A stretch of DNA of 64,000 nt, from positions 1,732,501 through 1,796,500 of the forward strand of contig JACKEV010000006.1 in the NCBI GenBank assembly GCA_020632795.1, given 5' to 3'. The notes beneath the pieces were generated by a model. The model ran no database searches, was not told the origin of the DNA, and worked only from the letters and a program-made list of their open reading frames with translations. Each line of letters begins with the position of its first letter. The stretch's first letter is position 1. This DNA comes from Alphaproteobacteria bacterium. Lineage in GTDB: Bacteria; Myxococcota_A; UBA796; CAJQPC01. Made by a program: the position numbers and the translations under genes. Positions 29,481 through 38,541 of the stretch are shown one piece after another.

Positions 29481-31193
29481 ATGTCCCTTGACGTCACCGC
29501 CCTGACCCGGGAAGTCACCCAGGCCGAGACCTTCGAGAAGGCTGCCTGGATCACTCTGGACCGGTGTCTGGACACCGTAGAGGAGAGCCTCAGCCAGAGC
29601 CCCTGGTCTGATGAGGGCTCGATCCTGCGCTGCATCCTGCACCTCCGACGCCCGGGGGGCGGGTACTTCAACCTCGCGATGCTGGAGCCAGGACAGGACG
29701 CCTGCAGCCAGGACGTCGACCAGTCCATCTTCCCGCCCTCGGCGCGGGCCTGGGACTGCCTGCTGGACCTCAAGCGCCCGCTCTACGTCGACGTGGAGAC
29801 CGGGACGATCTGCGAGGTGGGCGACCACGCGCACCCCCGGGTGATCTGGGACGACGAGGACGAGGCCGGCGACACGCTCCACCTGCTGCGCGACCGGCAG
29901 GCCGACCAGCTCTTCGTCGCGCCCCTGCACGGCGAGAAGGGCGAGCTGGTCGGCATGATCTCCGTCGAGAGCCGCTGCACCCGCGCCCAGGGGACCGAGT
30001 TCATCTGGCCGGCCTGCAGCGGCGCCCTCAACGAGATCGCCCAGGCCGTCGGGCCCGTCGTGGTCAGCAAGCCGCTGGCCGAGTCGGACCGCCCGCTGGT
30101 GAACGCCCACCTGCCGGTGCTGGGCGAGTCCATGCGCTCCACGGTGCGGACCCTGGCCAACTTCGCCCGCTCCGACGACGTGGTGCTGCTCACCGGCCCC
30201 ACGGGCACGGGCAAGACCCGCATCGCCCGGTGGTGCCACGATCAGTCATCTCGCAGAGATGGTCCGTTCAAGCCGGTCTATCTGGCGGCCGTCCCCGAGG
30301 ATCTGCGCGCCTCGACCCTGTTCGGCTGGCGGAAGGGCGCCTACACGGGTGCGGTCGACGAGGGGCGGGGCGCGGTGCTGGCCGCCCACGGCGGCACGCT
30401 GTTCATCGACGAGATCGACAAGCTCTCCCTGGAGGGCCAGGCCGCGCTGCTCGAGCTGGTCGACACCCGGCAGTATCACGCCCTGGGCGAGCCGGATCGC
30501 GTGGTCAAGGCCGACGTCCGGTTCATCATCTCCACCAACGCCGACCTCCGCTCCCTCGTCGATCAAGGCCGGTTCCGGGAGGATCTGTTCTACCGGGTCA
30601 ACGTGCTGCCGGTGCGGCTTCTGCCGCTCGTCAAGCGCATGGACGAGCTGGCCGACTGGACCCGCCACCTGCTGGAGCGCCGCCACGACGAGTCCGGCAT
30701 GGCCGGCCGGGTGCGCATCCGGAACAACGCTGTCCTGGCGCTGTCCCTTTACGCGTGGCCCGGCAACCTTCGGCAGCTCGACAACGTGCTCCGGCGCGCC
30801 TACACCTTCGCCAAGGGCGAGAGCATCGGGCCCACGGTGACCATCCGCGCCCAGCACGTCTCCCAGGCCCTGATCGGCGAGCCGGCCGTCGAGCCACCGG
30901 AGGATCTGGTCGCGTCGATGCAGGGCCTTGCGAGCAGCTTCGTCAAGATGGCGATCAAGGTGAAGGCCAAGGGCAAGGTGCTGAACCTCGACTACCTCGA
31001 CGCGCTGGAGAGCTTCGTGATCCGGGCCGCCGCCGAGCAGACCGGCGGCCCCGACGATGCGCTGCGCCTGCTGGGGCAGGACTCTGCGGTCGAGGGCCGG
31101 AACCAGCGCCGCTTCATGCAGAAGCGCGAGGAGGCTCGGGAGAGGCTGCTGACCTTCCTGAAGTCGTTAGAAGAGGAGTCGGACGAACCCTGA
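29481..31193 (+). CDS. GAF/sigma-54-activator-type AAA+ regulator
   Basis: 570 residues. About 1-200 resembles a GAF-like sensor (RCILHLRRPGGGYFNLAML ... LFVAPLHGEKGELVGMISVES, parts). About 215-450 is a bacterial enhancer-binding AAA+ domain: Walker A TGPTGTGKT (about 238-246), GAYTGA (about 285-290) in the sigma-54 contact loop where GAFTGA is usual, Walker B GTLFIDEID, and an arginine-finger region FREDLFYRVNVLPVRL. The C-terminus starts like a Fis helix-turn-helix (LESFVIRAAAEQTGG..ALRLLG) but then departs from it, so DNA binding may be altered or lost. The next gene begins ten bases later, so it probably belongs to the MoxR-VWA operon. Confidence 0.88.
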   Translation: MSLDVTALTREVTQAETFEKAAWITLDRCLDTVEESLSQSPWSDEGSILRCILHLRRPGGGYFNLAMLEPGQDACSQDVDQSIFPPSARAWDCLLDLKRPLYVDVETGTICEVGDHAHPRVIWDDEDEAGDTLHLLRDRQADQLFVAPLHGEKGELVGMISVESRCTRAQGTEFIWPACSGALNEIAQAVGPVVVSKPLAESDRPLVNAHLPVLGESMRSTVRTLANFARSDDVVLLTGPTGTGKTRIARWCHDQSSRRDGPFKPVYLAAVPEDLRASTLFGWRKGAYTGAVDEGRGAVLAAHGGTLFIDEIDKLSLEGQAALLELVDTRQYHALGEPDRVVKADVRFIISTNADLRSLVDQGRFREDLFYRVNVLPVRLLPLVKRMDELADWTRHLLERRHDESGMAGRVRIRNNAVLALSLYAWPGNLRQLDNVLRRAYTFAKGESIGPTVTIRAQHVSQALIGEPAVEPPEDLVASMQGLASSFVKMAIKVKAKGKVLNLDYLDALESFVIRAAAEQTGGPDDALRLLGQDSAVEGRNQRRFMQKREEARERLLTFLKSLEEESDEP

Positions 31194-31203
31194 GGTCCCC
31201 CTC

Positions 31204-32517
31204 TTGACGCTGACCGTGGACAAGGTGCTCGCGATGGCGCCCGATGAGGGCGCCGCGGTCACCGCTCGGCGCTCGGCCCGGCCGTCGCTGTGGTCGGACA
31301 CGGGGCGGCATGGCGCCGCGATCTGGGGCACCTGCGCGGGCATGGAGCCCTTCCTGGTGGAGGTCGACCTCGACGGCCCGGCGTTCCGCTGCACCTGCCC
31401 TTCCCCCAAGAAGCCTTGCCGCCACGCCCTGGCCCTCATGCTGCTGCAAGCGACCACGGGCCTCCCCGAGCGCCCGGCGCCCGAGCGGGTCTCCGGCTGG
31501 CTCAGCCGCCGCAGCACCCAGCAGCGCAGCAAGGGCCGGGTCGACCAGGCCGCGCGGGACAAGCGGGAGCAGGCCCGGGTGCGCAAGGTCGAGGCCGGGC
31601 TGGAGGCCCTCAAGACCTGGCTCTGCGACCGCGTCCGCCTGGGCATCGCCGAGCTGGAGTCCCGCCCGCCGTCCTTCTGGCGAGAGCAGGCCGCCCGCAT
31701 GGAGGACGCCCAGCTCAAGGGATTGCCCGAGCGGATCCTGGCCATCGAGCAGCGCATCGGTGCTGCGCCGGGCTGGCCCGAGGACGTGCTCGCCGAGCTG
31801 GGCAGCCTGGCGCTGCTGGTGGAGGCCTGGCGCCACCGGGAGGACCTGCCCGAGCCCCTGCTGGCCGGGCTGCGTGGCCGCCTGGGGTGGAGCACGCCGC
31901 GCAAGGCGGTCCTGGAGGAAGGTGAGCGGGTCGAGGACCGATGGCTGGTGGTCGGCGCCCGCGCCCAGGAGACCCTCTGGGTCGACGGGCTGACCGCGCA
32001 CCGAAGCTGGCTGGTGGGCGCACGCACGGGCCAACGCGCGCGGGTGCTCCGCTTCGAGCACCGCGCCGAGCGCATGCGGGCGCGCCTCCAGCCGCCCCGC
32101 CCCGACGAGCTGCCCCTGCTCCCCGGGCAGCGCTTCGAGGGCACGCTGGCGTTCTTCCCCGGCCCCGATCGCGACCGGGCCCTGGTCTGCGAGCGGCGGG
32201 ACGCCCCGGGCGGCGACCCCCTCCCCCACGCCGAGCCCATCTCCGCGGCCCTGGAGGGCGTGGCGGACGCCCTGGCCCGCGACCCCTGGCGCACACGGCA
32301 CCTGCTGCTGCTGGGGGACGTCACGCCCGCCCCCTCCGGCGCGGGATGGGTGGTCGCCGACGCCGCAGACGCCCTGCCCCTGGGGAGTCGCTCGCCCTGG
32401 ACGCTGCTGGCCCTCTCCGGCGGTCGGCCTTTGTCCCTCGCCGCGGAGTGGGACGGCGCCCACCTCCACCCCCTCGGTGTGGCGGCGGCGGGCCGCTTCC
32501 ACCCCCTGGAGGACTGA
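31204..32517 (+). CDS. SWIM zinc-finger protein of MoxR-VWA cluster
   Basis: 437 residues from the TTG at 31204 (GAGG eight bases upstream); the protein begins MTLTVDKVLAMAPDEG, matching how such proteins start. A SWIM finger is seen near residues 64-75 as CTCPSPKKPCRHALAL (Cys-x-Cys-xn-Cys-x-His). The rest is helical and then beta-rich with no enzyme motif. SWIM proteins of this type lie beside MoxR and VWA genes in many bacteria and correspond to YehQ in E. coli. The stop TGA shares one base with the next ATG (TGATG). A nucleic-acid or protein-binding role is inferred. Confidence 0.85.
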   Translation: MTLTVDKVLAMAPDEGAAVTARRSARPSLWSDTGRHGAAIWGTCAGMEPFLVEVDLDGPAFRCTCPSPKKPCRHALALMLLQATTGLPERPAPERVSGWLSRRSTQQRSKGRVDQAARDKREQARVRKVEAGLEALKTWLCDRVRLGIAELESRPPSFWREQAARMEDAQLKGLPERILAIEQRIGAAPGWPEDVLAELGSLALLVEAWRHREDLPEPLLAGLRGRLGWSTPRKAVLEEGERVEDRWLVVGARAQETLWVDGLTAHRSWLVGARTGQRARVLRFEHRAERMRARLQPPRPDELPLLPGQRFEGTLAFFPGPDRDRALVCERRDAPGGDPLPHAEPISAALEGVADALARDPWRTRHLLLLGDVTPAPSGAGWVVADAADALPLGSRSPWTLLALSGGRPLSLAAEWDGAHLHPLGVAAAGRFHPLED

Positions 32518-34064
32518 TGGAGGCCCTGCTGCGACAGGCGCTGCTGGGCACCGCCCAGCTCCCCGGGGCGCCCGAGGCCCCGCCGCCCCTCGACGCCCTG
32601 GTCGCCCAGGAGGCCGACGCGGAGTGGCGGCTCCTGCTCGCCGCCGGCGCCTGGGCGAGCTGGCGCCGCGCCGGCCACCGCGCCCTGCCCGCGCCGCCCG
32701 CGCCCCCGCCGGCCCAGGATCAGGACGATCGGCCGTGCAGCCCGGCCGCTGAAGCACTGCTCCTGCCGATGCTTCAGGGCCAGGGCGCGGAGCTGCTCCC
32801 CGAGGCCCTCGATCGGCTGATCCAGGCGCAGCAATGTGTATCTCCGGCGCTCCTGCCCGACGCCCTGTCGCAGGCTCAGCCGCTGCTTCAGGAAAAAATG
32901 CGACAGGTGCTGGGCGCGCGCGGGCGGTGGCTCGCCGCGCAGAACCCCCGGTGGTCCTGGGCGGTCGCCACCCCAGCCGCCCCAGGCGTCGCCGCGCTGC
33001 GCGCGCTGTGGGAGGAAGGCAGCCCCGAGGAGCGCGTGGACGCCCTGGAGCAGCTCCGGCATCAGGACCCGACCCAGGCCCGCGTCTGGCTGCGGGAGCG
33101 GTGGACCGAGGAGCGCGCGGAGGGCCGGGCCCGGCTGCTCGCCGCGATGCTCACCGGCCTCTCGATGGCCGACGAGCCCTTCCTGGAGACCCTGCTCGAC
33201 GACCGCAGCGCCCGGGTGCGCGCCCGCGCCGCAACCCTGCTGTCCCGCCTCCCGGGCTCCCAGCTCGTCGCCCGGATGCGCGCCCGCACCCTGCCTCTTC
33301 TCCAGCGGCGGCGCGGCGGGGTGATCAGCCGGCTGGTGGGCCCCCAGTCCATGATCGCGGTCCGCCTGCCCGATCGCTTCGGCCCGGACATGGCCCGCGA
33401 CGGGCTGACCGAGAAGGGCGAGCTGGGGCTGGGGCCGCGCTCGTGGTGGCTGGTGCAGGCGCTGGGCTGCGTGCCGCCGGACCACTGGGCGCAGCACCTC
33501 GATCTCCCCCCCGATGTGCTGCTGGAGCAGCTCGACGCCGACCAGTGGGCGGTGGTGGAGGGCCTCTCCCGCGCGGCGGTCCTGCACGAGGCCGCGCGCT
33601 GGATCCTGCCCCTGCGCCGGTGGTGGGACGCCCCCGACGAGCGCGGCGCGCGCCCCCGCGCCCGGGTGGACCACTGGCTCGACGCCCTCATCCCCCACCT
33701 GCCCCTCCACGACGCAACCCGGCTGGCCTGTGACCTGCTCCAGCGACCCGACCTCAGCGACGCCAACCGCCTCGCCGCCACTCTGGAGGCCCTGCCCCGC
33801 CCCTGGCCCACGCCGGTGGGCCGTGCCTGGTTGACTGCCTTGAAGGCGGATCTTCCGCGCATCGCCGGCAGCGTGCGCCAGGAGCTGGCCTGGTGGGAGC
33901 TGAGCATCGCCGACGCCGGCCCCGCGCTGCCCCTGGCGCTGGTCGCCGACGCGCGTCCGAGCCTGCCGCCCGATATCCTGGTGCGCCGGTGGCGCGCCCA
34001 GCTCGAAGCCTTCGACGCCACCCTGGACCGACGCCTGCGCCTCGCAAGGGAGATCCTGCCGTGA
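32517..34064 (+). CDS. DUF5691-like HEAT-repeat protein
   Basis: 515 residues from the ATG at 32517. It opens MEALLRQALLGTAQLP, the typical start of DUF5691 proteins found between SWIM and MoxR genes. The chain is helical; HEAT-like pairs are visible (EERVDALEQLR..., FLETLLDDRSARVRARAATLLSRLPGS, in part). No membrane helix or catalytic motif. The stop overlaps the MoxR start as GTGA. Role unknown; a scaffold or substrate-holding factor of the ATPase is a reasonable inference. Confidence 0.8.
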   Translation: MEALLRQALLGTAQLPGAPEAPPPLDALVAQEADAEWRLLLAAGAWASWRRAGHRALPAPPAPPPAQDQDDRPCSPAAEALLLPMLQGQGAELLPEALDRLIQAQQCVSPALLPDALSQAQPLLQEKMRQVLGARGRWLAAQNPRWSWAVATPAAPGVAALRALWEEGSPEERVDALEQLRHQDPTQARVWLRERWTEERAEGRARLLAAMLTGLSMADEPFLETLLDDRSARVRARAATLLSRLPGSQLVARMRARTLPLLQRRRGGVISRLVGPQSMIAVRLPDRFGPDMARDGLTEKGELGLGPRSWWLVQALGCVPPDHWAQHLDLPPDVLLEQLDADQWAVVEGLSRAAVLHEAARWILPLRRWWDAPDERGARPRARVDHWLDALIPHLPLHDATRLACDLLQRPDLSDANRLAATLEALPRPWPTPVGRAWLTALKADLPRIAGSVRQELAWWELSIADAGPALPLALVADARPSLPPDILVRRWRAQLEAFDATLDRRLRLAREILP

Positions 34065-35161
34065 CTTCCGCGACCCCCGACCTCAACGCCGTGCTGCGCC
34101 AGCACGTCGAGCATCAGTATGCCGCCGAGTTGGCCGCCCTCGTCGCCATCGACGACCGGCCCCGGCCGCCGCGCTGGAAGCTCTCCCCCTGGGCCGTGCG
34201 CACCTACATCCTGGGGGCGGTGCTGCCCGACGGCCTGCGCATCACCGCGAAGTACATCGGGCGCGCCCGGCTGGTCGAGATCGCCATCGCGACCCTCGCC
34301 ACCGACCGGGCCCTGCTGCTCCAGGGGGTGCCCGGCACCGGCAAGTCCTGGCTGAGCGAGCACCTCGCGGCGGCCATCAGCGGCGACTCCACGCTGCTGG
34401 TCCAGGGCACGGCGGGCACCGACGAGTCCGCGCTGCGCTACGGGTGGAACTACGCGCGGCTCCTGGCCGAGGGCCCCTCCGCCGCCGCGATGGTGCCCAG
34501 CCCGGTGATGTGGGCGATGCAGGACGGCAAGATCATCCGGGTCGAGGAGCTCTCCCGCATCCCGGGGGAGGTCCAGGACAGCCTCATCACGGTGCTCTCC
34601 GAGAAGACCCTGCCCATCCCCGAGCTGAACTCCGAGGTCCAGGCCCTGCCCGGGTTCAACCTCATCGCCACGGCCAACGACCGGGACCGCGGGGTCAACG
34701 AGCTGTCCGCGGCGCTCCAGCGGCGCTTCAACACCGTGGTGCTGCCCCCGCCCGACTCCCTGGAGGACGAGGTCCGCATCGTGCAGCAGCGCGTTGCCAG
34801 CCTGGGCGAGGCCCTGGCCCTGCCCGCCCGCGCCCCCGCCATCGAGGAGATCCGCCGGGTGGTGACCATCTTCCGGGAGCTGCGCGCCGGGCTGACCGAG
34901 GACGGGCAGACCCGCCTCAAGAAGCCCACCGGTACGCTGTCCACCGCCGAGGCCATCTCCGTGCTGACCAACGGCCTGGCGATGGCGGCGTTCTACGGCG
35001 ACGGGCAGCTCCGGGCCACCGACCTTGCCGCCAGCATCACGGGCACGGTGGTCCGCGACCCGGTGCAGGACCCGGTCGCCTGGCTGGAGTACCTCCGCAC
35101 CGTGGTCCGGGAGCGGGACGGGTGGAAGGACCTCTACCGGGCCTGCCAGGAGGCGCTCTGA
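34061..35161 (+). CDS. MoxR-family AAA+ ATPase
   Basis: 366 residues from the GTG at 34061, which overlaps the preceding stop. Walker A is GVPGTGKS (89-96, Lys95). Walker B-like VEELSRIP follows an insert typical of the YehL subgroup, then sensor 1 LIATANDRD and arginine finger ALQRRFN. MoxR ATPases work with a VWA partner to insert metals or remodel protein complexes. All ATPase residues are present. It lies in the middle of the five-gene cluster, four bases before the DUF5682-like gene. Confidence 0.93.
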   Translation: MTSATPDLNAVLRQHVEHQYAAELAALVAIDDRPRPPRWKLSPWAVRTYILGAVLPDGLRITAKYIGRARLVEIAIATLATDRALLLQGVPGTGKSWLSEHLAAAISGDSTLLVQGTAGTDESALRYGWNYARLLAEGPSAAAMVPSPVMWAMQDGKIIRVEELSRIPGEVQDSLITVLSEKTLPIPELNSEVQALPGFNLIATANDRDRGVNELSAALQRRFNTVVLPPPDSLEDEVRIVQQRVASLGEALALPARAPAIEEIRRVVTIFRELRAGLTEDGQTRLKKPTGTLSTAEAISVLTNGLAMAAFYGDGQLRATDLAASITGTVVRDPVQDPVAWLEYLRTVVRERDGWKDLYRACQEAL

Positions 35162-35165
35162 GCCG

Positions 35166-37388
35166 ATGGCAGGGGCGAGCGAGGCCATGCTGCGCGTCTA
35201 CGGCGTGCGCCACCACGGGCCGGGCTGCGCCCGCAGCCTGGACACCGCCCTGGACGCCTTCGACCCCGACGTGGTCCTGATCGAGGGCCCGCCGGACGCC
35301 GACGACCAGCTCGCGCTCCTGGCCGACGCCGCGGCCTCCCCTCCCCTGGCGCTCATGATCTACGACGACAAGCGTCCCCGCGACGCGGCGTTCTACCCCT
35401 TCACGGCGTGGTCGCCGGAGACCCGCGCCGCCCTGTGGGCCCTGCGGCGTGGGCGCTCCGCCCGCTTCTTCGACCTGCCCCAGAGCCTGCGCTTCCAGCT
35501 CCGCGCCGAGCACCCCGCCCGCCAGGACCCCGAAGACGACCCGTTCACCCGCCTGGCCCGCGCGGCGGGCTACCCCGACCACCAGCGCTGGTGGGAGCAC
35601 GAGATCGAGCAGCGGGTCGACGACCCCAGCCTGTTCGACGCCATCCTGGAGGCCATCACGGCCCTGCGCGGGGACGCTCTGTGGCCGGACGACCCGGTGG
35701 AGGCCACCCGCGAGGCCTGGATGCGCCGGGAGCTGCGTCGCACCTGTCGCAAGAAAGGGGTGCGACGGGTGGCCGTCGTCTGCGGCGCCTGGCACGCCCC
35801 CGCGCTGCTGGGCGATCTTCCGCAAGCCCGTGATGATCGGCAACTCAAGGGCCTGCGCCGCAAGAAGCTCAAGGCCACCTGGGTCCCTTGGACCGACGAC
35901 CGCCTGGCCCTGCGCAGCGGCTACGGCGCCGGCATCGACGCCCCGGGCTGGTACGGCTGCCTCTGGGCCCACGCCAGCGACGCCCCCCAGGTCTGGTTGA
36001 CCCGCGCCGCGCGGCTGCTGCGGGAGGAGGGCGCAGACGTCGCGGCCGGGCATGTCATCGAGGCGGCGCGGCTGGCCGGCGCCCTGGCCGGGCTGCGGGG
36101 CCTCTCCACCCCCGGGCTCACCGAGCTGCGCGAGGCCATCGAGGCGGTGCTCTGCCACGGGGATCCCCTCCCGATGCGGCTCATCGCCGAGCGGCTGGAG
36201 ATCGGCCAGAGCATGGGCAGCGTGCCCGAGGGCACCCCCGCGCCCCCCCTCGCCCGGGACATCGAGGCCGCCCAGCGCCGCCTGCGGCTGAAGCCCCGGG
36301 CCTTCGCCGAGGAGCTGGAGCTGGACCTGCGCGAGCCCCGCGCGGTCGAGAAGAGCGAGCTGCTGCACCGCCTGGGCCTGCTGGGCGTGCCCTGGGGCAC
36401 CCGCCAGGAGGCTACCGGCCGGGAGCGCGGCGCGTTCCACGAGTACTGGTCCTTGAAGTGGGCGGTGGACTTCCCGCTGCGCATCATCGAGGCCAACGTC
36501 TGGGGCAACACCCTGGTCGAGGCGGCCACCGCGCGGGTGGCCACCCAGGCCCGGGAGCTGCGGGACCTCGCCACCCTCACCGAGCTGCTGGACGGCGCCG
36601 TGCTCGCCGCGCTGCCTGAGGCCGTGGACGAGATCCTGGAGGTGCTGCGGGCCCGCGCGGCGCTCTCCACCGACATCGGGCGGTTGATGCGCGCCCTCGC
36701 CCCCCTGATCCGGGTGCGGCGCTACGGCGACGCCCGGCAGACGCCCTCCGAGCACCTCGATCCGGTGATCGAGGGCCTGTTCGAGCGGGTGCTCGTGGGC
36801 CTGCCCCGGGCCTGCGGCTCCCTGGACGAGGACGCCGCCCGACACATGGTCGACGGCATCGGTCAGCTCCACACCTCCCTGGCGCTGCTGGAGCGGGAGG
36901 ACCTGCTCGACGAGTGGCGCGAGGTGCTGCAGCGCATCGCCTGGGACGAGGACCTCGCCGGGCTGGTGCGGGGGCGCTGCGGTCGCCTGCTGCTGGAGGC
37001 CCAGCTGCTCGACGCCGGGGCCATGGAGCGGCTGACCGCCACCACCCTCTCCCCGGCGGTGCCCGCGCGGGAGGCCGCAGACTGGCTGGAGGGCATGGTG
37101 CGCGGCAGCGGCCTGACCCTGCTGCACCAGGACGCGCTGTGGCGGGCCCTCAACGAGTGGCTGGAGCGCCTGGACGAGGACGACTTCCGCGCTCTGCTGC
37201 CCATCCTGCGGCGGGCGTTCTCCGACTTCTCGCCCCCGGAGCGCCGGGCGATGGGCGAGCGCATCCGGGATCTGGAGCGCCCCCGCGCCCCCGACGTCCT
37301 GGTGCGACAGGCGGTGGACACGGCGCGCGCGGCGCGGGTGCTGCCGGTGCTGCGGCAGGTGCTGGGGGTGTCGCATGTCCGCGGATGA
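35166..37388 (+). CDS. DUF5682-like protein of MoxR-VWA cluster
   Basis: 740 residues from ATG 35166, or 733 from ATG 35187 (MLRVYGVRHHGPG, with GAGG just before it), which agrees better with how DUF5682 proteins begin. Hallmarks are RHHGPGCARSL, VVLIEGPPDADD and a later VVCGAWHAPAL. The RHHGPG/IEGP/CGxxHxP pattern recalls the TraB/Tiki-like fold, so a metal-dependent hydrolase is possible. The C-terminal half is helical. It corresponds in position to E. coli YehM. It overlaps the VWA gene by 14 bases. Function is not established. Confidence 0.82.
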   Translation: MAGASEAMLRVYGVRHHGPGCARSLDTALDAFDPDVVLIEGPPDADDQLALLADAAASPPLALMIYDDKRPRDAAFYPFTAWSPETRAALWALRRGRSARFFDLPQSLRFQLRAEHPARQDPEDDPFTRLARAAGYPDHQRWWEHEIEQRVDDPSLFDAILEAITALRGDALWPDDPVEATREAWMRRELRRTCRKKGVRRVAVVCGAWHAPALLGDLPQARDDRQLKGLRRKKLKATWVPWTDDRLALRSGYGAGIDAPGWYGCLWAHASDAPQVWLTRAARLLREEGADVAAGHVIEAARLAGALAGLRGLSTPGLTELREAIEAVLCHGDPLPMRLIAERLEIGQSMGSVPEGTPAPPLARDIEAAQRRLRLKPRAFAEELELDLREPRAVEKSELLHRLGLLGVPWGTRQEATGRERGAFHEYWSLKWAVDFPLRIIEANVWGNTLVEAATARVATQARELRDLATLTELLDGAVLAALPEAVDEILEVLRARAALSTDIGRLMRALAPLIRVRRYGDARQTPSEHLDPVIEGLFERVLVGLPRACGSLDEDAARHMVDGIGQLHTSLALLEREDLLDEWREVLQRIAWDEDLAGLVRGRCGRLLLEAQLLDAGAMERLTATTLSPAVPAREAADWLEGMVRGSGLTLLHQDALWRALNEWLERLDEDDFRALLPILRRAFSDFSPPERRAMGERIRDLERPRAPDVLVRQAVDTARAARVLPVLRQVLGVSHVRG

Positions 37389-38541
37389 AACATGCGACAA
37401 CGACCGCCTGCGCCGCTGGCGCCTGGTGCTGGGTGGCGGGGACGCTGACGGCGTGCAGGTCCCCCTGGCCGGCGACGACATCGGCCTCGACGCCAGCCTG
37501 GAGGCCCTCTACGACGCCGATCGGGCGGGCAGCCTGGGCGGCAGCGCGCCGCAGATCGCGCGGTGGCTGGGGGACATCCGGTCGTACTTCCCCAGCTCCA
37601 GCGTCCGGGTGATGCAGAAGGATGCCCTGGAGCGCCTCAAGCTCACCCGGCTGCTCATGGAGCCGGAGCTGCTGGAGTCGGTGGAGCCGGACGTCGAGCT
37701 GGTGGCCACGCTCCTGAGCCTCAAGGGCGTCATCCCGGCCCGCACCCGGGAGACCGCGCGGGCGGTGGTGCGGCGGGTGGTGGAGGCCCTGGAGCGGGAG
37801 CTGGCCCCGGCCGCGCGGGCGGCGGTCACCGGCAGCCTCAACCGGGCGGCCCGCAAGCGGCGACCGCGTCCGGGCGAGATCGACTGGCCGCGGACCATCC
37901 TGAAGAACCTGAAGACGTATCAGCCCGAGCTGGGCTCGGTGATCCCCGAGACCCTGGTGGGCTTCGGGCGGCGGCGTGCGGCGATGCAGGACATCGTGCT
38001 CTGCGTCGACCAGTCCGCCTCCATGGCGGCGTCGATGGTGTATGCGGGGGTGTTCGGGGCGGTGCTCGCGGGCCTGCGCGCGGTGCGCACCCACATGGTG
38101 GTGTTCGACACCGAGGTCGTCGACCTCACCGAGCGGCTCGCCGACCCGGTGGAGCTGCTCTTCTCGGTGCAGCTCGGGGGCGGCACGGACATCGGGCGGG
38201 CCCTGGGCTACTGCAAGGGCCTGGTGCAGCGCCCGTCGGAGACCCTGCTGGTGCTGATCAGCGATCTCTTCGAGGGCGGGGATCGGGACCGGCTGCTGCG
38301 GCGGGTCGCGGAGCTGCGCGGCGCCGGGGTCCAGGTGGTGTGCCTGCTCGCGCTCTCCGATCAGGGCGCGCCAGCCTGGCACCACGACAACGCGGCGGCC
38401 TTCGCGGGGCTGGGGGTGCCGACCTTCGCCTGCACCCCCGACCGGTTCCCCTCGCTGATGGCCGCTGCCATCCAGCGGGAGGACGTGGGGCTGTGGGCCG
38501 CGCGGCAGGGCATCGTCACCGCGCGGCCCGAAGACCTCTGA
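37375..38541 (+). CDS. VWA-domain protein (YehP-like), MIDAS intact
   Basis: 388 residues. A helical N-terminal half (about 1-200) precedes a von Willebrand A domain whose metal site is complete: DQSAS (Asp212, Ser214, Ser216), Thr271 in GGGTDIG and Asp297 in ISDLFEGG. VWA proteins beside MoxR ATPases act as metal-dependent adaptors that recruit or insert the substrate. No signal peptide, so cytosolic. The ATG lies inside the previous gene (14-base overlap). Its stop TGA directly abuts the stop of the convergent gene, forming TGATCA. Confidence 0.9.
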   Translation: MSADETCDNDRLRRWRLVLGGGDADGVQVPLAGDDIGLDASLEALYDADRAGSLGGSAPQIARWLGDIRSYFPSSSVRVMQKDALERLKLTRLLMEPELLESVEPDVELVATLLSLKGVIPARTRETARAVVRRVVEALERELAPAARAAVTGSLNRAARKRRPRPGEIDWPRTILKNLKTYQPELGSVIPETLVGFGRRRAAMQDIVLCVDQSASMAASMVYAGVFGAVLAGLRAVRTHMVVFDTEVVDLTERLADPVELLFSVQLGGGTDIGRALGYCKGLVQRPSETLLVLISDLFEGGDRDRLLRRVAELRGAGVQVVCLLALSDQGAPAWHHDNAAAFAGLGVPTFACTPDRFPSLMAAAIQREDVGLWAARQGIVTARPEDL

